From the NCBI RefSeq assembly GCF_021735925.1, contig NZ_WMEA01000001.1, forward strand, positions 2,448,001-2,512,000: a DNA stretch of 64,000 bases, written 5' to 3'. A program made the translations under genes and the position numbers. A model generated the notes under the pieces. It was not told where the DNA came from. It saw only the letters and a program-made list of their open reading frames with translations, and made no database searches. This DNA comes from Loktanella sp. M215 (GTDB taxonomy: Bacteria; Pseudomonadota; Alphaproteobacteria; Rhodobacterales; Rhodobacteraceae). Shown here piece after piece: positions 29,968-39,171 of the stretch (positions within the stretch are counted from its first letter, which is position 1; each line of letters begins with the position of its first letter).

Positions 29968-30013
29968 AACCCCACCGTCCCACCTTATCCCCGGATAAGG
30001 TGACGGTGGGGTT
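29968..30013. repeat. Long hairpin between IOR and murI
   Basis: Outer 12-bp arms AACCCCACCGTC/GACGGTGGGGTT and inner 9-bp arms ACCTTATCC/GGATAAGGT, with a CC bulge and a 2-base apex: 21 pairs within 46 bases. No T-run follows on either strand. May be the IOR terminator or a mobile palindromic element. Confidence 0.7.
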
Positions 30014-30171
30014 GCAGGTTGCCGGTGGCCCTCGCAACATTCGTGTTGCTTGCACGCTGTCACGCCAAAGGATGCATGGATTTCCGCAGCCGTCAGACCT
30101 ATGCTGCGGCCCAAGACCCCGCGGCGCGAACAAGCGGGGTCATGAATTGAAGGCAAAGCATAGGGTGCGCC

Positions 30172-30984
30172 ATGGCGGTGGGAATCTTCGACAGCGGTCT
30201 GGGCGGCCTGACGGTCTACGAGGCGATCAGGACACGGTTACCCGATCTGCCGCTGGTCTATCTGGGCGACAACGCGAACGCACCTTACGGTGTGCGCGAC
30301 GCGGATGACATTTATCGCCTGACCACGGCTGCCACGCAGCGCCTGTTCGACGCGGGCTGCGATCTGGTGATCCTCGCCTGCAACACCGCCAGCGCCGCGG
30401 CGCTGCGCCGGATGCAGGAAGGCTGGGTGCCAAAAGACAAGCGTGTCCTCGGCGTCTTCGTCCCGCTGATCGAGGCGCTGACCGAACGCGAATGGGGCGA
30501 CAACTCGCCGCCGCGCGAGGTTGCCGTCAAGCACGTCGCCCTCTTCGCCACCCCCGCCACGGTGCGCAGCCGCGCGTTCCAGCGCGAACTTGCCTTCCGC
30601 GCCATCGGTGTCGATGTCGAGGCTCAGGCCTGTGGCGGTGTCGTGGACGCGATCGAGGACGGTGATTTCATCCTCGCCGAGGCGCTGGTGCGGTCCCACG
30701 TCGACGCGCTGAAGCGCAAGATGCCTGAACCTGACGCGGCGATGCTGGGCTGTACCCATTATCCTCTGATGGCAAAGGTGTTTCAGGACGCGCTGGGCCC
30801 GCACGTCAACGTCTTCTCGCAGGCGAACCTCGTGGCGGAAAGCCTTGCGCATTATCTGGAACGACGACCGGCGCTTGTCGGCAAGGGCACCGAAAACCAG
30901 TTCCTGACAACCGGCGATCCCAAGAAGGTGTCCAGCCGTGCCACGCAATTTCTTGGCCACGGGATCACCTTCACGGCAGCCTGA
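30172..30984 (+). CDS. murI: Glutamate racemase
   Basis: Makes D-glutamate for peptidoglycan. 270 aa, with [12 protein letters not shown] at 4-15, first catalytic Cys70 in LACNTASA and the second in GCTHYPL. Preceded by the long hairpin and by a 158-base leader. Expected cytoplasmic monomer or dimer without special features. Confidence 0.96.
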   Translation: MAVGIFDSGLGGLTVYEAIRTRLPDLPLVYLGDNANAPYGVRDADDIYRLTTAATQRLFDAGCDLVILACNTASAAALRRMQEGWVPKDKRVLGVFVPLIEALTEREWGDNSPPREVAVKHVALFATPATVRSRAFQRELAFRAIGVDVEAQACGGVVDAIEDGDFILAEALVRSHVDALKRKMPEPDAAMLGCTHYPLMAKVFQDALGPHVNVFSQANLVAESLAHYLERRPALVGKGTENQFLTTGDPKKVSSRATQFLGHGITFTAA

Positions 30985-31046
30985 CCGACGCACGGTTGCC
31001 GTCTTGGCCCCGTCACCTTAAATTCACCCCAAAGGGGATCCGATCT

Positions 31047-32075
31047 ATGACTCATAACGTCGCCATTCTGGGCGCATCCGGCTACACCGGCGCGGAACTC
31101 GTCCGCCTGATTGCCACCCATCCGTCGATGAAGATCGTGGGCCTCTCCGGCAACTCCAAGGCCGGCATGGCCATGGCCGACGTGTTTCCGCACCTGCGCC
31201 ACCTTGACCTGCCCACGCTGACCACCATCGAGAATATGGATTTCGACGGCGTCGACCTTGTCTTCTGCGCCTTGCCGCACGCCACCTCGCAGGCGGTCAT
31301 CAAGGATCTGCCGCGGCACCTGAAGATCGTCGACCTCTCTGCCGATTTCCGTCTGAGGGATGGGGCCGACTATGAAAAATGGTATGGCAAGCCGCACGCG
31401 GCGCTCGAGATGCAGAAAGAGGCCGTCTATGGCCTGACCGAGTTCTACCGTGACGAGATCCGCGGCGCGCGTCTGGTCGCCGGCACCGGCTGCAACGCGG
31501 CGACGGGTCAGTATGCCTTGCGCCCGCTGATCGCGGCGGGTGTGATCGACCTTGACGACATCATCATCGACCTGCTGGCCGCCGTGTCCGGCGCGGGTCG
31601 GTCGCTGAAGGAAAACCTGCTCCACGCCGAACTCTCCGAAGGGGCGCATGCCTATTCGGCCGGGGGCACGCACCGCCATCTGGGCGAGTTCGATCAGGAA
31701 TTCTCCAAGGTCGCCGGACGCTCCGTGCAGGTGCAGTTCACCCCGCACCTGATCCCAGCGAACCGCGGCATCCTTGCCACCGTCTACGTCAAGGGCGACG
31801 CGAACGAAGTGCATCGCACGCTGGTGGACGCCTACAAGGACGAGCCGTTCATCATCGTGCTGCCGATGGGGCAACACCCGTCGATCAAACACATCCGGGC
31901 CAGCAACTTCTGCCACATTGGCGTGGTCAAGGACCGGATCAACGGGCGCTGCCAGATCATCGCCACGCTCGATAACCTGACCAAAGGGTCCAGCGGGCAG
32001 GCGTTGCAGAACGCCAACCTGATGCTGGGCCTGCCCGAGACGGAGGGGCTGATGCTGGCCCCGGTCTTTCCATGA
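31047..32075 (+). CDS. argC: N-acetyl-gamma-glutamyl-phosphate reductase
   Basis: NADPH-dependent third step of arginine synthesis. 342 aa, Rossmann start [15 protein letters not shown] and nucleophile Cys in [19 protein letters not shown] precedes ATG 31047; an in-frame ATG at 30996 would add 17 unconserved residues. Followed after 13 bases by ccmE, so both are probably co-transcribed. Confidence 0.96.
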   Translation: MTHNVAILGASGYTGAELVRLIATHPSMKIVGLSGNSKAGMAMADVFPHLRHLDLPTLTTIENMDFDGVDLVFCALPHATSQAVIKDLPRHLKIVDLSADFRLRDGADYEKWYGKPHAALEMQKEAVYGLTEFYRDEIRGARLVAGTGCNAATGQYALRPLIAAGVIDLDDIIIDLLAAVSGAGRSLKENLLHAELSEGAHAYSAGGTHRHLGEFDQEFSKVAGRSVQVQFTPHLIPANRGILATVYVKGDANEVHRTLVDAYKDEPFIIVLPMGQHPSIKHIRASNFCHIGVVKDRINGRCQIIATLDNLTKGSSGQALQNANLMLGLPETEGLMLAPVFP

Positions 32076-32088
32076 AAGGGAATCGCCC

Positions 32089-32547
32089 ATGAAGGGCCTG
32101 CGCAAGAAGCGGCGCATCCAGGTGCTGGCGTTGTCCGGCGTCTGCATCGCGGCCATCCTCGGCATCCTGGCCATGTTGCCCGCCGAGTCGTTCCAGTTCT
32201 TCCGCTCGCCCAGCGAGGTCGCGGCCGACCCACCGCGAGAGACCGAGCTGTTCCGGATCGGCGGGCTGGTCGAGGACGGGTCCATCTCGCGCGGGACGGG
32301 GACCGAGGTGTCGTTCAAGGTGACTGATGGCGGTGCCTCGATTCCCGTGACCTATACCGGCATCCTGCCCGACCTTTTTGCCGAAGGTCAGGGGATGGTG
32401 GGGCAGGGACGTTACGTGAATGGCACCTTCCAAGCCGTTGAAATTCTTGCTAAACACGATGAGTCCTATATGCCGAAAGAGGTCGTCGATGCGCTGAAGG
32501 CGCAGGGCATCTATGTGGCACCGGACGCTGCGGTCGCGACCAATTAA
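32089..32547 (+). CDS. ccmE: Cytochrome c maturation heme chaperone CcmE
   Basis: 152 aa: short basic cytosolic tail, one membrane anchor (about 11-30), periplasmic OB-fold. His123 and Tyr127 in AKHDESYMP are the covalent and axial heme ligands. Receives heme from CcmCD and hands it to CcmF, which is encoded after the lysis cassette, an unusual interruption of the ccm series. Confidence 0.96.
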   Translation: MKGLRKKRRIQVLALSGVCIAAILGILAMLPAESFQFFRSPSEVAADPPRETELFRIGGLVEDGSISRGTGTEVSFKVTDGGASIPVTYTGILPDLFAEGQGMVGQGRYVNGTFQAVEILAKHDESYMPKEVVDALKAQGIYVAPDAAVATN

Positions 32548-32588
32548 CCAATCCCTCCGACCCTTGCCCGTGACATCACAGGCAGGGG

Positions 32589-33206
32589 ATGATGATGCAG
32601 AGCGTGCAGGAGATTGCCGTCGACATCGTGCGGCGCGAGGGGGGCTTTGTCGATGACCCCAACGATCCGGGTGGTGCGACGAACCACGGTGTGACGATCC
32701 ACACGATGCGGCGTCTTGGCCTTGACCTGACCGGCGACGGAAAGGTCGACACGGCCGACGTGCGGCGCCTGTCACAGGCGCAGGCGGTCAAAATCTTCGT
32801 GCACCATTATTTCGAGGCGCCGGGCATCGCGCGCCTGCCCGTACCGCTGCAGCCCAGCGTGTTTGATATGTATGTCAATGCGGGCACCAACGCCGTGAAG
32901 ATCTTGCAGCGTCTTTTCAATAGTATGCGCATCGATGTGAAGGTGGATGGCGTGATCGGTCCGATGACCGTCGCCGCGGCCAAGCGCGCCATGGCGGCGG
33001 CGCCGGATCATCTGGTCGACGCCTACGGCATCGCGCGGCGCAATTATTACTACGCGCTCGCCGACAGCCGCCCTGCCAGCCGGCGCTATGCCCGACGGCA
33101 GGACGGCGGCAAGGGTGGCTGGATCACGCGGGCCGAGGACTTTGTCGCACCGCGGTATCGGCTGACGGAGGCACAGCATCGCGAAAGGGTGGCACGATGG
33201 GGATGA
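32589..33206 (+). CDS. GTA/phage-type endolysin, GH108 N-acetylmuramidase
   Basis: 205 aa. Glycosidase domain starts EGGFVDDPNDPGGATNHGVT with the probable catalytic Glu17; peptidoglycan-binding segment KVDGVIGPMTVAAA near 117-130. Residues 46-57 (DLTGDGKVDTAD) fit an EF-hand calcium loop at positions 1, 3, 5, 6, 8, 9 and 12. No signal peptide, so it needs the holin encoded next (10-base overlap). Rhodobacterales gene transfer agents use such an endolysin/holin pair encoded away from the capsid genes. Confidence 0.88.
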   Translation: MMMQSVQEIAVDIVRREGGFVDDPNDPGGATNHGVTIHTMRRLGLDLTGDGKVDTADVRRLSQAQAVKIFVHHYFEAPGIARLPVPLQPSVFDMYVNAGTNAVKILQRLFNSMRIDVKVDGVIGPMTVAAAKRAMAAAPDHLVDAYGIARRNYYYALADSRPASRRYARRQDGGKGGWITRAEDFVAPRYRLTEAQHRERVARWG

Positions 33207-33748
33207 TGGGCAAGATGATGGGCTGGGTGCTGGGCACCGGTGGCGGTCTGGTGCAGACGGTCGAGGTCTTTCGCGAGAACAGCGAAAAGGGGGCGGAGCG
33301 TGCCTCTGACGAGAAGCGCGCGGCGCTGGCACAGTTCGCGACGGAATTTGCGGGCCGGCGCCCCGGTCTGTTCGACCGGGTGATCGACGGGCTGAACCGT
33401 CTGCCGCGACCGATGCTGGCGCTGGGGACCTTGGGATTGTTCGTGTCCGCCATGACCAGCCCCGCGTGGTTTTCCAGCCGCATGGTCGGCGTGGCCCTGA
33501 TCCCGGAGCCGTTGTGGTGGCTGATGGGTGCGATCGTCAGTTTTTACTTCGGATCGCGTTATCAGGCGAAAGGGCAGGATTTTCAACGCTCTGTCGCGGA
33601 AACCGTGCTGATGGGGCAGGCGCTGGCCGCCGACAAGGGGCGTGTGGACGCGGCAGAGCATGACCCTGCGCCAACGCCGGAGGTGCCGGGGGACTACGCC
33701 GACAACCCGGCGTTGGCAGACTGGTGGAGGCAGGCCGATGCAGACTGA
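33197..33748 (+). CDS. Holin of the GTA-release family
   Basis: 183 aa: charged N-terminal region, then hydrophobic segments near 72-92 and 103-121, and an acidic proline-containing tail. It matches the three-span holins for gene-transfer release (PF11351). Overlaps the endolysin gene by 10 bases and the next small gene by 11. Expected to open the inner membrane so that endolysin reaches the wall. Confidence 0.82.
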   Translation: MGMMGKMMGWVLGTGGGLVQTVEVFRENSEKGAERASDEKRAALAQFATEFAGRRPGLFDRVIDGLNRLPRPMLALGTLGLFVSAMTSPAWFSSRMVGVALIPEPLWWLMGAIVSFYFGSRYQAKGQDFQRSVAETVLMGQALAADKGRVDAAEHDPAPTPEVPGDYADNPALADWWRQADAD

Positions 33749-33941
33749 CTGGACCGCAGGCGTCGAAAAGCGGCTGGTCGATCTGGAGACCCAGCATGCG
33801 GTGAACGCGGTGCACCGGGTCAACGTGGCCGACCGCCTGCTGGCGATCGAGGATACGTTGAAATGGCTGGTCCGCCTGATCATCGGGGCCCTGATCGTCG
33901 GCGGCATCACCTACGCCATGCAGGGCGGGTTCCGGGTCTGA
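33738..33941 (+). CDS. XhlA-like small membrane protein, third lysis gene
   Basis: 67 aa: N-terminal coiled-coil (about 8-40, VEKRLVDLETQHAVNAVH) and one C-terminal span LIIGALIVGGITYAM preceded by LKWLVR. This layout is that of XhlA-like proteins, which assist holins in the PBSX prophage lysis cassette. Start ATG lies inside the holin stop region (11-base overlap), showing coupling. Assignment rests on topology and context. Confidence 0.65.
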   Translation: MQTDWTAGVEKRLVDLETQHAVNAVHRVNVADRLLAIEDTLKWLVRLIIGALIVGGITYAMQGGFRV

Positions 33942-34012
33942 GGCAAAGCGGCGCACGGCGATTTGTGCGCTGCCCGGTATCCGACGCCTGCGGGATCGGC
34001 TATAGGTCGGGC

Positions 34013-35980
34013 ATGTTGATAGAACTTGCACACTTCGCCCTGATTCTCGCCTTTGGCGTGGCCCTTGCCCAGATGATCGTGCCCATGATCGGCGCGCACA
34101 AAGGGTGGCGCGGCTGGATGGCCTTTGCCGATCCCGCCGCCAATAGCCAGTTGATCCTTGTCGGGTTCAGCTTTGCCGTGCTGATGCACGCCTTCATCGT
34201 GTCGGACTTCAGCGTGGCGCTGGTCTATGGCAACAGCCACACGGCCAAGCCGCTGCTGTATAAAATCAGCGGCGTCTGGGGCAATCACGAAGGGTCGATG
34301 CTGCTGTGGGTGCTGATCCTCGCGCTGTTCGGGGCCTGTGCCACATGGTTCGGTGGCAATCTGCCTGAGACGCTGAAGGCGCGCGTGCTGGCGGTGCAGG
34401 CGAGCATTTCGGTGGCTTTCTATGCCTTTATCCTCTTTACCTCGAACCCGTTCCTGCGGCTGGCAGAGGCGCCGCTGAACGGGCGTGACCTGAACCCGCT
34501 GTTGCAGGATCCGGGTTTGGCGTTCCATCCGCCGTTCCTCTACCTCGGCTATGTCGGCCTCAGTATGACCTTCAGCTTTGCGGTCGCCGCCCTGATCGAG
34601 GGGCGCGTCGACGCTGCTTGGGGGCGCTGGGTGCGGCCTTGGACGCTGGCCGCCTGGATGTTCCTGACGGTGGGCATCGCGCTGGGGTCCTGGTGGGCCT
34701 ATTACGAGCTGGGCTGGGGCGGCTTCTGGTTCTGGGACCCGGTCGAGAATGCGAGCTTCATGCCGTGGCTTATCTCTGCCGCCCTGCTCCACTCTGCCAT
34801 CGTCGTGGAAAAGCGCGAGACGCTGAAAAGCTGGACGATCCTGCTGGCGATCCTGGCTTTCGGATTCTCGCTGCTGGGCACGTTCATCGTGCGCTCCGGT
34901 GTGCTGACCTCCGTGCATGCCTTTGCCAACGATCCGGAGCGTGGTGTGTTTATCCTGATGATCCTCGGGATCTTCCTTGGCGGGTCGCTTACGCTTTATG
35001 CGGCGCGGGCCGGTGTGATGCAGGCGCAGGGCGCCTTCGGCACCGTCAGCCGCGAAAGCGCGCTGGTGCTGAACAACATCCTGCTGGCCGTGTCCGCCTT
35101 TGTGGTGTTCATCGGGACAATCTGGCCGCTGGTGGCGGAACTGGCCTTCGGGCGGACGCTGTCGGTGGGGCCGCCGTTCTTTGACGCGGCCTTTACGCCG
35201 TTCATGGTCCTGATCGCCATCGTGCTGCCGCTGGGGTCGCTGCTGGCGTGGAAGCGCGGCACGCTCAGCCGTGCGCGGTTGCCGCTGGCGGGCCTCGGCG
35301 TGCTGTCGCTGGCGATGGCGGGCCTGTTCTATGCGATCTATGCCGGGCGGTCCCTGCTGGGGCCGGCGGGCGTGTTGCTGGGCGTCTGGGTCGTGGGCGG
35401 TGCGGTGGTCGATCTGTGGCTGCGCGCCGGGCGCGGTGGCCTGTCCGACCGTCTGGGCCGGGTGTTGCGCCTGCCGCGCGGTGACTGGGGCAAGACGGTG
35501 GCCCATGCGGGCATGGGGGTTACGATCTTTGGCGTGGCCGCGATGACCGCGTGGCAGCAAGAGGATATCCGCGTGGCACAGGTCGGCGAAGGCTTTGACG
35601 TCGGCGCCTATCACTTCACGTTGGATAACGTGGAAAAGGTGCAGGGGCCGAACTATTCCTCGACCATGGCCACGGTGACGGCGGCGCGCGGGAATGGCGC
35701 GCCGATCACCATGGTGCCGGAAAAGCGGTTCTATCCGGTGGCGCAGATGGCCACGACGGAGGCCGCGATCAAGAACGGCATCCTGCGTGACCTCTATGTC
35801 GTGATCGGCGATCCGCAAACAGACGGCGGCTATGCGATGCGGGTCTATATCAAGCCCTTCGCCAACTGGATCTGGGGCGGTGCGATGCTGATGGCCATCG
35901 GCGGGTTGATTTCCCTGTCCGACCGTCGCCTGCGCTTTGCCGTCGGGGCGCGCCGGGCGCCTGCGGTGCCTGCGGAATGA
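34013..35980 (+). CDS. ccmF: Cytochrome c heme lyase subunit CcmF
   Basis: 655 aa polytopic inner-membrane protein with the tryptophan-rich WWD motif WGGFWFWDPVENASFMPW near residue 231. Ligates heme to apocytochrome c with CcmH. Start ATG 34013 is where the first membrane helix begins; the frame stays open upstream through the XhlA-like gene. Overlaps ccmH by 4 bases. Confidence 0.97.
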   Translation: MLIELAHFALILAFGVALAQMIVPMIGAHKGWRGWMAFADPAANSQLILVGFSFAVLMHAFIVSDFSVALVYGNSHTAKPLLYKISGVWGNHEGSMLLWVLILALFGACATWFGGNLPETLKARVLAVQASISVAFYAFILFTSNPFLRLAEAPLNGRDLNPLLQDPGLAFHPPFLYLGYVGLSMTFSFAVAALIEGRVDAAWGRWVRPWTLAAWMFLTVGIALGSWWAYYELGWGGFWFWDPVENASFMPWLISAALLHSAIVVEKRETLKSWTILLAILAFGFSLLGTFIVRSGVLTSVHAFANDPERGVFILMILGIFLGGSLTLYAARAGVMQAQGAFGTVSRESALVLNNILLAVSAFVVFIGTIWPLVAELAFGRTLSVGPPFFDAAFTPFMVLIAIVLPLGSLLAWKRGTLSRARLPLAGLGVLSLAMAGLFYAIYAGRSLLGPAGVLLGVWVVGGAVVDLWLRAGRGGLSDRLGRVLRLPRGDWGKTVAHAGMGVTIFGVAAMTAWQQEDIRVAQVGEGFDVGAYHFTLDNVEKVQGPNYSSTMATVTAARGNGAPITMVPEKRFYPVAQMATTEAAIKNGILRDLYVVIGDPQTDGGYAMRVYIKPFANWIWGGAMLMAIGGLISLSDRRLRFAVGARRAPAVPAE

Positions 35981-36417
35981 AGCGTCTGCTGCTGGTCCTT
36001 ATGCTGCTGGCGCAGCCCCTCTGGGCGGTGCAGCCGAGCGAGATGTTGGCCGACCCCTTGCTGGAGGCGCGGGCGCGGGAGATCTCGGAAGGGTTGCGCT
36101 GTCCGGTCTGCCAGAACGAAAGCATCGACGAATCGAACGCGCCGATCAGCCATGAGCTGCGCGTGCTGCTGCGCGAACGGCTGGTGGCGGGCGATACGGA
36201 CCAGCAGGTCGTGGATTTTCTGGTGGCGCGGTTCGGTGAATTCATCCTGCTGGAGCCGGACAGGCGGGGCGTGAACATGATCCTGTGGACGGCGGCACCG
36301 GTGCTGCTGCTGCTGGCCTTGCTGGTCGGCTGGGTCACGATCCGGCGCAAGACGCCGGTCGAAGAGCCGCTGTCAGAAGCCGAGCGCGCCGAGGTGGACC
36401 GCATTCTGCGGTCGTGA
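35977..36417 (+). CDS. ccmH: Cytochrome c maturation protein CcmH
   Basis: 146 aa: signal peptide or anchor (1-17), periplasmic thioredoxin-like loop with RCPVCQNES (Cys42, Cys45) that reduces apocytochrome c, C-terminal membrane helix (about 104-125). Short CcmH form; the CcmI-like part is not fused and is not seen nearby. Confidence 0.95.
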   Translation: MKRLLLVLMLLAQPLWAVQPSEMLADPLLEARAREISEGLRCPVCQNESIDESNAPISHELRVLLRERLVAGDTDQQVVDFLVARFGEFILLEPDRRGVNMILWTAAPVLLLLALLVGWVTIRRKTPVEEPLSEAERAEVDRILRS

Positions 36418-36486
36418 CGCGCGGTTTTCCTTTCTTGCGGGCGTGACGTCGGTAGTCTGGCGCAAACCGCACAAAGGACCGCCACC

Positions 36487-37260
36487 GTGGATTACAACGC
36501 CATCACCGTCGACAGCCGCGACGACATCGTCACGATCACCCTGAACCGTCCCGACAAGATGAATGCCCTCAGCACGCAGATGCGGGCAGAGCTGACGCAT
36601 GCCTTTGGTGCGGCGCCGGATCTGGGCCGCGTCGCCGTGCTGACCGGGGCGGGGCGCGCCTTTTGTTCCGGGCAGGAACTGGCAGGCGACGTGACCGCCA
36701 GTCTGGATCTGGAAGCGACGCTGCGGGACGAATATGTGCCGATGCTACGGGCGATCATTGATTGCCCGATTCCGACCATTGCCGCCGTGAACGGCCCTGC
36801 GGCCGGGGCGGGGGCGAATCTGGCACTGGCTGCGGATGTGGTCATCGCCTCGTCGGATGCGTATTTCGTGCAGGCCTTTGCGCGGATCGGGCTGATCCCG
36901 GATGCCGCCGGCACATGGTTTCTGCCGCGCCAGATGGGGCTGGCCCGCGCCATGGGGGCGTCGCTGTTCGCGGACAACATTCCGGCACAGCAGGCGGTCG
37001 ACTGGGGCATGATCTATGAAATGGCACAGGCCGCCGATTTCGCCGATCACTGGCGCAAGCGCGCGCTGCAACTGGCGCAGGGTCCGACCGCGACTTACGG
37101 TCATATCAAGACGGCGCTGCGTGCGTCCTTCGACAACTCGCTGGACGATCAATTGGCGCTGGAGGCCGCATTGCAAGGCAAATGTGGGCGCACGGCGGAC
37201 TTCGTCGAAGGGGTGACTGCCTTTTTGCAGAAACGCACAGCGCAGTTCACAGGGCGCTAA
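36487..37260 (+). CDS. Enoyl-CoA hydratase/isomerase
   Basis: 257 aa crotonase. GTG start at 36487 (no usable ATG near). Oxyanion-hole motifs GRAFCSGQEL and AVNGPAAGAGANLALAADV; C-terminal helix block ending QFTGR. The pattern GPAAGAGANLA and position of the acidic residue resemble PaaG-type isomerases, but pathway genes are not adjacent, so the substrate is open. Confidence 0.88.
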   Translation: MDYNAITVDSRDDIVTITLNRPDKMNALSTQMRAELTHAFGAAPDLGRVAVLTGAGRAFCSGQELAGDVTASLDLEATLRDEYVPMLRAIIDCPIPTIAAVNGPAAGAGANLALAADVVIASSDAYFVQAFARIGLIPDAAGTWFLPRQMGLARAMGASLFADNIPAQQAVDWGMIYEMAQAADFADHWRKRALQLAQGPTATYGHIKTALRASFDNSLDDQLALEAALQGKCGRTADFVEGVTAFLQKRTAQFTGR

Positions 37261-37330
37261 GCGCGGCGCGGAACAAGCGTTAAGCGCAGGCGTTCTGCCC
37301 CTGAAATGAATAACGTCAGGAGATCCCGCC

Positions 37331-38443
37331 ATGTGCGCTGAAACCACCCAACAGGATGACCCGCTGTTCCACCCGATCCACATGGGTGCGATCAAGATCC
37401 GGAATCGCGTCCTGATGGCGCCGCTGACCCGCAACCGCGCCGAACACGACGGCGTGCCGGGCGAACTTGCGACCACCTACTACCGGCAGCGCGCCGGTGC
37501 AGGCGTCATCATCACCGAGGCGACTCAGATCTCTCCCATGGGGAAGGGCTACCTCGACACGCCCGGTATCCATACGGAGCAGCAGGCGCACCAGTGGAAG
37601 AAGATCACCGACGCGGTCCACGCCGAGGGCGGCACGATCGTGATCCAGCTCTGGCACGTCGGGCGGATCAGCCATGTCTCGCTGCTGCCCGAAGGGCGCA
37701 ACCCCGTGTCTGCGACCGATAAGCGGGCCGATCAGCAGACCTTTACCGCCAATGGGTTCGAGGATTGCTCCAAGCCCGAAGCACTGACGATCCAGGGGAT
37801 CAAGGCAACGGTCGAGGATTACCGCGAGGCCGCGCGTCTGGCGAAGATGGCCGGTTTCGACGGCATCGAGGTGCATGCGGCCAACGGGTATCTGATTGAC
37901 CAGTTCCTGCAGGACGGTGTGAACGACCGCACCGACGGATACGGTGGCAGTATCGAAAATCGGATGAAGTTCCTGGAAGAGGTGCTGAACGCTGTGGCCG
38001 ATCATTGGTCGCCGTCCGAGACGGGCGTGCGTCTGTCCCCGCTGGGCCAAGCCAACGACATGTCGGACAGTGATCCGGAAACGCATTTTGCCGAGGTCTA
38101 CAAGATGCTGTCGGGCTATCAGCTGGCCTATCTGCACGTCGTCGAAAGCTTTCCGGGCAGCGACGACGACAAGGGCCGCGACCTGCTGGCCCGTCTGCGC
38201 AAAATTTACGACGGCTTCTACATCGCCAACGGCGGCTACGACGCCGACATGGCGCGCGAGGCGATCGAATCGGGCTATGCCGAGGCCGTGGCCTTTGGCC
38301 GTCCCTTTATCGCGAACCCCGATCTGCCACACCGCATGAAGCTGAACGCCGAAATGAACGAGCCCGATCAGGATACCTTCTATGGTGGCGGGGCAGAGGG
38401 TTACATCGACTACCCGACGCTGGAAGAAGTCAAAGCCGCCTGA
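37331..38443 (+). CDS. Old yellow enzyme family alkene reductase
   Basis: 370 aa FMN-dependent NAD(P)H oxidoreductase. Barrel start HIGMG-like motif is MGAIKIRNRVLMAPLTRNRA; catalytic HAANGYLIDQFLQDGVN with DGYGGSIENR and C-terminal AFGRPFIANPDLPHR. Reduces activated alkenes or nitro compounds (NemA-like). Followed by a strong terminator. Confidence 0.94.
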   Translation: MCAETTQQDDPLFHPIHMGAIKIRNRVLMAPLTRNRAEHDGVPGELATTYYRQRAGAGVIITEATQISPMGKGYLDTPGIHTEQQAHQWKKITDAVHAEGGTIVIQLWHVGRISHVSLLPEGRNPVSATDKRADQQTFTANGFEDCSKPEALTIQGIKATVEDYREAARLAKMAGFDGIEVHAANGYLIDQFLQDGVNDRTDGYGGSIENRMKFLEEVLNAVADHWSPSETGVRLSPLGQANDMSDSDPETHFAEVYKMLSGYQLAYLHVVESFPGSDDDKGRDLLARLRKIYDGFYIANGGYDADMAREAIESGYAEAVAFGRPFIANPDLPHRMKLNAEMNEPDQDTFYGGGAEGYIDYPTLEEVKAA

Positions 38444-38463
38444 TTTGGCGACATGACGACCAG

Positions 38464-38494
38464 AACGCCCCGCCTGACCGGCGGGGCGTTTCGC
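38464..38494. terminator. Bidirectional terminator
   Basis: Perfect 11-bp stem AACGCCCCGCC/GGCGGGGCGTT with a TGACC loop, followed on the plus strand by TTTCG, between the convergent old yellow enzyme and DUF2087 genes. Confidence 0.85.
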
Positions 38495-38497
38495 GTT

Positions 38498-39022
38498 TCA
38501 GGGCCGCGTCAGGCTGCGGGCGGACAGCGCCTTGATGACGGCCCGCTCCTCTGCATCCGGCGCACGTCCAACCCGGCGATAGGTTGCGCCGTCCGGTGTG
38601 CGCGTCGCCAGACCGTTCTCGATCAGGCAACGGCGCAGCAGGACGTGGTCGCCGAAGACCTCGTTCGCCTGCAGGATCGCATTCACCTCGCGTTCCGTCA
38701 TGTCGTTGCGGGTCGGCAGGCGGGTCCAGAACCATGCGATGCACAGCCGCTGCACGCTGGTCTTCAGCGGCCAGCGGGTCATGCGGGCGGTGTCGTCAAA
38801 GACCGCCAGCGCCGCCTTCACCCGGTTCAGCGCCTGCTTGTCGAGGTCGGGCAGGGGGGCAGTCCGTGCCCGCAGGTGCTGGTGATTGCGATAGCCCGCC
38901 GCCTGCGCAATCAACGCCAGGGCCGCACTTTGGCTGACGGGCGGTGCGGGCCAATGGCCGCGCAAATGGGTGGCAAAATGCGACAGGTCGTCGATCACCA
39001 AAGGGATCGGAGAGTGGGACAT
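38498..39022 (-). CDS. DUF2087 domain protein
   Basis: 174 aa. C-terminal DUF2087 block: RNDMTEREVNAILQANEV, LLRRCLIENGL and GATYRR, which resembles a winged-helix module and is often fused to regulators. The N-terminal half is helical with NHQHLRART. A nucleic-acid or regulatory role is inferred only. GGAGG sits 5 bases before ATG 39022. Confidence 0.8.
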   Translation of the reverse strand: MSHSPIPLVIDDLSHFATHLRGHWPAPPVSQSAALALIAQAAGYRNHQHLRARTAPLPDLDKQALNRVKAALAVFDDTARMTRWPLKTSVQRLCIAWFWTRLPTRNDMTEREVNAILQANEVFGDHVLLRRCLIENGLATRTPDGATYRRVGRAPDAEERAVIKALSARSLTRP

Positions 39023-39171
39023 GGTGTCCTCCAGTTCAAGACGCACGATGGTCGAGAGCCGCCCTTGTCGACCGCAGCGTCAGGGACTGGCGGTCAGAAG
39101 TCGAAATGGCAGGTTCAGCGTGACCCACGCGGGCCGACGACGTCTGGGCCTCCTGCCGCCCATGCGGCGAT

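Noticed and set aside
32589..33941. Prophage
   Set aside because: Only lysis genes are present; no capsid, tail, integrase or replication genes around them.
33911..35818. 635-codon minus-strand open frame over ccmF
   Set aside because: Translation is Gln/Arg/His-rich without membrane or domain pattern; ccmF is unambiguous.
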